Source: Rhodospirillales bacterium (lineage in GTDB: Bacteria > Pseudomonadota > Alphaproteobacteria > Reyranellales > Reyranellaceae). Taken from it: DNA of 9,546 nt. The stretch lies in assembly GCA_013205335.1 (NCBI GenBank), contig JABMNB010000614.1, positions 1 to 9,546 on the forward strand, in the 5' to 3' direction. Below are positions 5,881 to 9,546 of the stretch, one piece after another (the stretch's first letter is position 1; each line of letters opens with the position of its first letter). Under the pieces are notes generated by a model. The model was not told the DNA's origin. It made no database searches and saw nothing but the letters and a program-made list of their open reading frames with translations. The position numbers were made by a program, and so were the translations under genes.

Positions 5881-5932
5881 GCATCTCAGCCACCGCATGG
5901 CGCAGGCTCGGCGTCGATGCGAAACTGGGGCC

Positions 5933-6241
5933 ATGGCCCGGCTCTTCACCCGCAATATCGAGAACTTCACCTGCGAGCGCTGCGGCACCGCCGTCGAAGG
6001 CAATGGCTTCACCAACCATTGCCCGACCTGCCTGTGCAGCAAGCATGTCGACGAAAATCCCGGCGACCGCGCCGCGGAGTGCGGCGGGCTGATGGAGCCG
6101 ACCGCCGTCGAACAGGCGCGCGGCCGTTACATCCTCGTGCACAAATGCCTGAAATGCGGACAGGTGAAGCGCAACAAGTCCTCGCCTGGCGACAGCCCGC
6201 GCGCCCTCGTCGAGGTTGCGCGCCGGCGGGCGATGTCGTGA
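5933..6241 (+). CDS. RNHCP domain-containing zinc-ribbon protein
   Basis: The 102-residue protein is a clear member of the RNHCP family (PF12647), small cytoplasmic proteins of unknown function with paired cysteine motifs. Residues 26-54 read FTNHCPTCLCSKHVD, then NPGDRAAECGGLMEP, the family signature. Candidate zinc ligands are Cys14/Cys17, Cys30/Cys33, Cys50 and Cys72/Cys75. The basic C-terminus (VARRRAMS) could contact nucleic acid, but this is inference. ATG 5933 is chosen because family proteins start shortly before the first CxxC. In-frame ATGs at 5897 and 5879 would add Arg-rich leaders and reach into the terminator. No good Shine-Dalgarno sequence is seen. The stop overlaps the next start as GTGA, indicating co-translation with the serine hydrolase. 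The lipoprotein terminator ends about 50 nt upstream, so its promoter is either very close or it depends on readthrough. Confidence 0.88.
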   Translation: MARLFTRNIENFTCERCGTAVEGNGFTNHCPTCLCSKHVDENPGDRAAECGGLMEPTAVEQARGRYILVHKCLKCGQVKRNKSSPGDSPRALVEVARRRAMS

Positions 6242-7299
6242 GGCTGCTCGTTCTTTTCATCCTGCTCGTCGTCGGTGCCGCCGGGCCCGCCACCGCCCAG
6301 GGTGTGGCGGATATCGAACAGGCCTGGCGGGACTGGATGTCCCAGACCCAGCGCACGCGCGGCGGTCTCGTGGTCATGCATGCCGGCCAGCCCGTGCATG
6401 AGGCGACGATGGGCCGTCTCGCCGCCGGGGCCTCGGTCCCCTACGCCAGCCTCTCGAAGGCGGTGACCGGCGTCTGCATCGCCACGCTGATTGAGCGGGG
6501 GACGCTTTCCTTCGAAACACCTGTTGCGCAGGCGCTCGCCCGAACGATGGCGCGAATTGGCCGGCCGGCAGACCCGCGCCTCCTGCCGGTCACGGTCTCC
6601 GAACTGCTGGTCCATCGCGCCGGCTTCGGTCCGTCGATCGGCAGCGCCGTCGACATGGCGAACTATCTGCGCCGCAGCTCGGGCGGACGCACTGCCTTCG
6701 AGCAGCAACTCCGCTGGCTGTTCGCCAGGAGGCTGCAGTACGCGCCGGGCGAACGCTTCGAATACTCGAACGCGAACTACCTGATGCTGGGCGCGATCAT
6801 CGAGGAGGCGGCCGGGCAGCCCTACGAGAGCTATTGCAAGGAGGCGGTGTTGACGCCCCTGGGCGCGCGGGAGGCCATGCTCGAGCCGGCCTGGCGCATC
6901 CTCGCGAGCTACGGCGGTTGGCGCATGCCGCTGGCCGAGTACGGCCGCTTCTATCAGGCCTTTGCCCAGGGCAATCCGGCCATCGGCCAGCGGGCGCGAC
7001 AATGGATGATGTCTCCGGACGGCAAGCAGGTGGGTAGCGGCGTTCATTACGGGCTCGGCACCTTCGTGCGGCCGACGCCTCGTGGCGGGGGCAATTTCTG
7101 GCATGCCGGCCGCTGGACCTATGGTCTGCGAGATGCCCATGACGGGCCGATCAGCATCTCCTATTCGACCTTCGCGGTGCGGCTGGGCGCGCTCGACGTC
7201 AACATGGTGAGCTATGCCGAGCCGGGGCGAGAGAGCGGCGATGGCGGCCTCGACGGCGCGCTGGGCAATGCGGCACGTGGTGTAACGCGGTGGCCGTGA
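6238..7299 (+). CDS. Exported serine hydrolase, beta-lactamase/class C PBP fold
   Basis: The 353-residue protein begins with a signal peptide (MRLLVLFILLVVGAAGPATA, likely cleavage before Gln21). It carries the three motifs of the beta-lactamase family (PF00144): SxxK as SLSK (Ser71, Lys74), YxN as YSN (Tyr176, Asn178) and a KTG-equivalent HAG (289-291, WHAGRW). LLVHRAGF (124-131) replaces the common LLSHTSGL box, and the segment 180-200 (NYLMLGAIIEEAAGQPYESYC) is typical. It probably acts in the periplasm on peptides or esters. Members of this family include esterases, D-aminopeptidases and beta-lactamases, and the substrate cannot be told from sequence. The last 35 residues are Gly-rich and poorly conserved in appearance. 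GTG 6238 is chosen because it overlaps the RNHCP stop and gives a normal signal peptide. The frame is open back to 5854, but that part only shadows the RNHCP gene. Confidence 0.9.
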   Translation: MRLLVLFILLVVGAAGPATAQGVADIEQAWRDWMSQTQRTRGGLVVMHAGQPVHEATMGRLAAGASVPYASLSKAVTGVCIATLIERGTLSFETPVAQALARTMARIGRPADPRLLPVTVSELLVHRAGFGPSIGSAVDMANYLRRSSGGRTAFEQQLRWLFARRLQYAPGERFEYSNANYLMLGAIIEEAAGQPYESYCKEAVLTPLGAREAMLEPAWRILASYGGWRMPLAEYGRFYQAFAQGNPAIGQRARQWMMSPDGKQVGSGVHYGLGTFVRPTPRGGGNFWHAGRWTYGLRDAHDGPISISYSTFAVRLGALDVNMVSYAEPGRESGDGGLDGALGNAARGVTRWP

Positions 7300-7350
7300 C
7301 ACGCTCCGCGAGCTGAGTTACCTAGGGTCGTGGGCTTGGGGAAGTCCTGG

Positions 7351-7830
7351 ATGGTCTTGGGGGAGTGGGCTCTGAATCTTCGGCATTTCATGGCCGTGGC
7401 CGCCATCGCGGCCTGCCTCTACTTGTCGCTCGCGGAGTGGCAGGGACAGTCGCGGACGCGAAGCCTGCTGCTGGTGCCGCCGGTGCTGGCCTTCGTCTGC
7501 GCCTACATCATGATGGGCTTCGTCACGCCGGAGAATCGCGAGCCGTGGCTGCTGCGCACGGCGCTCGCGGTGGGCTTCGTGCTGGGCATCGTCCGCGGCT
7601 TCTTCATCAACGCCGAGGTCGACAGTTACGGCCTGGTCCGGCTGCCCGGCGCGCGTGACGGGCTGCTCGCCACGCTAGCCATCGCGGCGGCGATGATCGC
7701 CGCCACCCTGGCGCCACTGGTCATCGGGTCGGCGGCCGCCTGGGTGCCCTATGCGACCAGCCTTGCCGGTCTTGGCGCGACCTACCTCTCCGGCCGCGCC
7801 GTCGCCGTCTACCTGCGCACACGCTCCTAG
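7351..7830 (+). CDS. Small polytopic membrane protein of unknown function
   Basis: The product (159 residues from ATG 7351) shows about five hydrophobic segments: near 12-27, 38-56, 67-84, 105-127 and 131-150. Between segments three and four lies RGFFINAEVDSYGLVRLPGARDG. A basic, charged loop after a GxxxGxxRG helix faintly recalls CcdC/DUF1453-type membrane proteins, but I cannot assign a family. ATG 7351 follows GGGGAAG (7338-7344) by 6 nt. GTG 7330 is an in-frame alternative without a good ribosome site. It lies 51 nt after the serine hydrolase and may be co-transcribed with it. Its TAG (7828-7830) overlaps the stop of the convergent amidohydrolase gene. Confidence 0.7.
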   Translation: MVLGEWALNLRHFMAVAAIAACLYLSLAEWQGQSRTRSLLLVPPVLAFVCAYIMMGFVTPENREPWLLRTALAVGFVLGIVRGFFINAEVDSYGLVRLPGARDGLLATLAIAAAMIAATLAPLVIGSAAAWVPYATSLAGLGATYLSGRAVAVYLRTRS

Positions 7831-9512
7831 GAAGCAAACGAGCGCAGCACATTGCCGGGCCGCGAGGCCGGGTCGGCGCAGAAGCCCTTTTCGTCGGCAG
7901 CCTTCACGCCGTTGATCCAGACGCCATGCAGGCCGATCGCCGAAGTGGTGAGCCGTGCGGCGCCCGAGGGCAGGTCGTGGGCGCGGCGCTTGGGCCCGCG
8001 CGCCACCGTCGCCGGATCGAACAGCATCAGGTCGGCGGCATAGCCTTCACGCAGCAGGCCGCGGCCTTTCAGGCCGAACAGCCTGGCCGGCTGGCCGGTC
8101 AGGCGATGCACGGCCTGCGGCAGGTCGAGCACGCCGAGATCGCGGCTCCAGTGGCCCATCAGGTGAAGGCCGAAGCCCGCGTCGCAGAAGAAGGTGAGAT
8201 GGGCGCCGGCATCGCTCAAGGAGATGTGCGTGTTGGGGTCGGCGAGAATTTTTCCGACGGCCTTCTCGTCGTTGTGCAGGAGCTGGGCCACGAACTGGGT
8301 GTCGAGATCCTCCGACAGCGCGAAGTCGAGGATGAAGTCGAGCGGCTCCTTGCCGGCGGCGGTGGCGAGCTGGGCCAACGTGGCCCCTTCCAGCTTGCGG
8401 TTCTCGGGCTTGGCGGTCTCGACGATGAACAGCTTGTCCCATTCGCCGTTGAACACCAGCCGGCCGCGCGCCGCTTCGATCTCGCGCTTGACCGCACCGC
8501 GCCACGACGGGTCGCGATAGACTTTCTTGAGGGCCTCGTCGCCGTGCGCCGCCATGGCGGGCTTCCACGACTCCATGCTCTCGAACAGGTAGGGGCTCTT
8601 GAAGGTGAAATCCATGCTGAGGGGGCAGCAGGAGGTCTGTGCCACCAGCTGGCGCCCGCGCCCGCGTGCTGCGTTCACCTGGTCGAGGGTGGTGAAGGCC
8701 GCCGTGGGATTGGTGTTGGAATGGAAGAGGGCGGCGATCACGACGGGGCGGCGCGCCTCGACGGCCAGCTCCTCCAGATAGGGAATGGAGGTCTTGCTGC
8801 CCTTGGTCAGCATGTAGACGCCGCGGCCGCTGTCGCCCATGGCGCGGACCAGGGCGCGCAGCTCGCGATCGTCTGCCAGACGCGACGGCATGGGCGTGCC
8901 GCCCTCGCCGTTGTGCGCCTCGGCGGTGGAGGAGGCAAAGCCCACGGCACCGGCGGCCATGCCTTCGCGCACGAGGGCCACCATCCTGGCGATCTCCTCG
9001 TCGGTGGCGGTACGTTCGGTGGCCTCCTCGCCCATCACCCAGGTGCGGACGGACGAGTGGCCGGAGAAGCAGGCGACGTTGGGGCCGACGCCCAGCCGCT
9101 GCAGCATGTCGAGATACTGCGGAAAACTCTCGAACTCCCAGCGGATGCCTGCGCGCAAGGCGTCGAGCGACATGCCTTCGACGTGCGTGAGGTGGCGCAT
9201 GGTGAGGTCGCGGTCGGCCGGCTTGCAGGGCGCGATGGTAAAGCCGCAGTTGCCCAGGATGGCGGTGGTGACGCCCAGCGCCGGCGAGGGATCGACGAAC
9301 GGATCCCAGGTGATCTGCGCGTCGTAGTGGGTGTGGCCGTCGATGATGCCGGGCGCCAGTGCCAGGCCATCGGCCTTCATCGTTTCCTTCGCGGCACCGA
9401 GCTTCCCGCCCACCGCCACGATCCTGCCATCCTTCACGCCGAGGTCGCCGCGCACGGGCGCCGAGCCGGCGCCATCGAAGATTTCCGCATCCTTGATGAC
9501 AAGATCGAACAT
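7827..9512 (-). CDS. Amidohydrolase, N-acyl-D-amino-acid deacylase (D-aminoacylase) family
   Basis: The 561-residue protein belongs to the amidohydrolase superfamily in the D-aminoacylase/N-acyl-D-amino-acid deacylase group, which releases D-amino acids from N-acyl derivatives. An N-terminal beta segment (MFDLVIKDAEIFDGAGSAP) leads to the metal motif GIIDGHTHYDAQ (His60, His62), then GNCGFTIAPC (Cys89, the likely bridging-Cys equivalent), ALFHSN (His264) and SLSDAGAH (Asp434), ending with GRGLLREGYAADLMLFDP and a C-terminal small beta domain. It is longer than classical D-aminoacylase (about 480). The position normally holding a zinc-binding His before His264 (TH[LM]R in relatives) reads LTKGSK, with Lys237. 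The exact substrate is therefore uncertain. ATG 9512 is preceded by GGGAGG (9521-9526) with an 8-nt spacer. No signal peptide is present, so it is cytoplasmic. It converges on the membrane-protein gene. Confidence 0.88.
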   Translation of the reverse strand: MFDLVIKDAEIFDGAGSAPVRGDLGVKDGRIVAVGGKLGAAKETMKADGLALAPGIIDGHTHYDAQITWDPFVDPSPALGVTTAILGNCGFTIAPCKPADRDLTMRHLTHVEGMSLDALRAGIRWEFESFPQYLDMLQRLGVGPNVACFSGHSSVRTWVMGEEATERTATDEEIARMVALVREGMAAGAVGFASSTAEAHNGEGGTPMPSRLADDRELRALVRAMGDSGRGVYMLTKGSKTSIPYLEELAVEARRPVVIAALFHSNTNPTAAFTTLDQVNAARGRGRQLVAQTSCCPLSMDFTFKSPYLFESMESWKPAMAAHGDEALKKVYRDPSWRGAVKREIEAARGRLVFNGEWDKLFIVETAKPENRKLEGATLAQLATAAGKEPLDFILDFALSEDLDTQFVAQLLHNDEKAVGKILADPNTHISLSDAGAHLTFFCDAGFGLHLMGHWSRDLGVLDLPQAVHRLTGQPARLFGLKGRGLLREGYAADLMLFDPATVARGPKRRAHDLPSGAARLTTSAIGLHGVWINGVKAADEKGFCADPASRPGNVLRSFAS

Positions 9513-9546
9513 GTTTTTTTCCTCCCGGAATGACCCTAGTCTGTCG
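9513..9546 (-). promoter_or_regulatory. Ribosome binding site and partial leader of the amidohydrolase gene
   Basis: Read on the minus strand, GGGAGG (9526-9521) precedes an A-rich spacer and the ATG. Only 34 nt of upstream sequence are present, so a promoter cannot be judged. Confidence 0.6.

Noticed and set aside
6127..7302. Minus-strand open frame of 391 codons
   Set aside because: It is antisense to the RNHCP and serine hydrolase genes, is Arg/Ala-rich and has no recognisable motif.
7926..9533. Plus-strand open frame of 535 codons opposite the amidohydrolase
   Set aside because: It lies antisense to a gene with clear metal motifs. Its product is Gly/Ala/His/Arg-rich without a domain, which is typical of the complementary frame of a high-GC gene.

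Overview
The window is GC-rich DNA with tightly packed genes, short ATGA/GTGA overlaps and strong G/C preference at third codon positions. The gene content (patatin with a C-terminal DUF3734-type tail, acetoacetate decarboxylase, D-3-hydroxybutyrate dehydrogenase, RNHCP protein, N-acyl-D-amino-acid-deacylase-type amidohydrolase) suggests an alphaproteobacterial chromosome, perhaps of the Reyranella or Rhizobiales type. The taxon is inference from general family knowledge. No mobile element, CRISPR array, tRNA or rRNA was recognised.

Layout: (1) 1-1248: the tail of an unidentified gene, then an NTP_transf_5-type nucleotidyltransferase. (2) 1249-4114: a leader with a possible promoter and a palindrome, then a three-gene operon of patatin-like hydrolase, acetoacetate decarboxylase (4-nt overlap) and 3-hydroxybutyrate dehydrogenase (24-nt gap). 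The last two enzymes form the route 3-hydroxybutyrate -> acetoacetate -> acetone + CO2. The patatin is the likely upstream ester hydrolase, but its substrate is unknown. (3) 4115-5360: an OmpA-like outer membrane protein with a large hairpin just before its start codon and three successive hairpins after its stop. (4) 5361-5880: a stretch without a recognisable gene, then a small glycine-zipper lipoprotein closed by a good intrinsic terminator. (5) 5933-7830: an RNHCP zinc-ribbon protein overlapping an exported serine beta-lactamase-fold hydrolase, then a small polytopic membrane protein. (6) 7827-9512, minus strand: an amidohydrolase that converges on the membrane protein so that the two stop codons share one CTAG.

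No clearly new multi-gene system is visible. The best points for follow-up are the patatin gene, whose only well-placed Shine-Dalgarno sequence leads to an ATC codon; the ketone-body operon itself; the structured RNA on both sides of ompA; and active-site substitutions in the 3-hydroxybutyrate dehydrogenase (Asn to His) and the amidohydrolase (a metal-ligand His apparently replaced by Lys).
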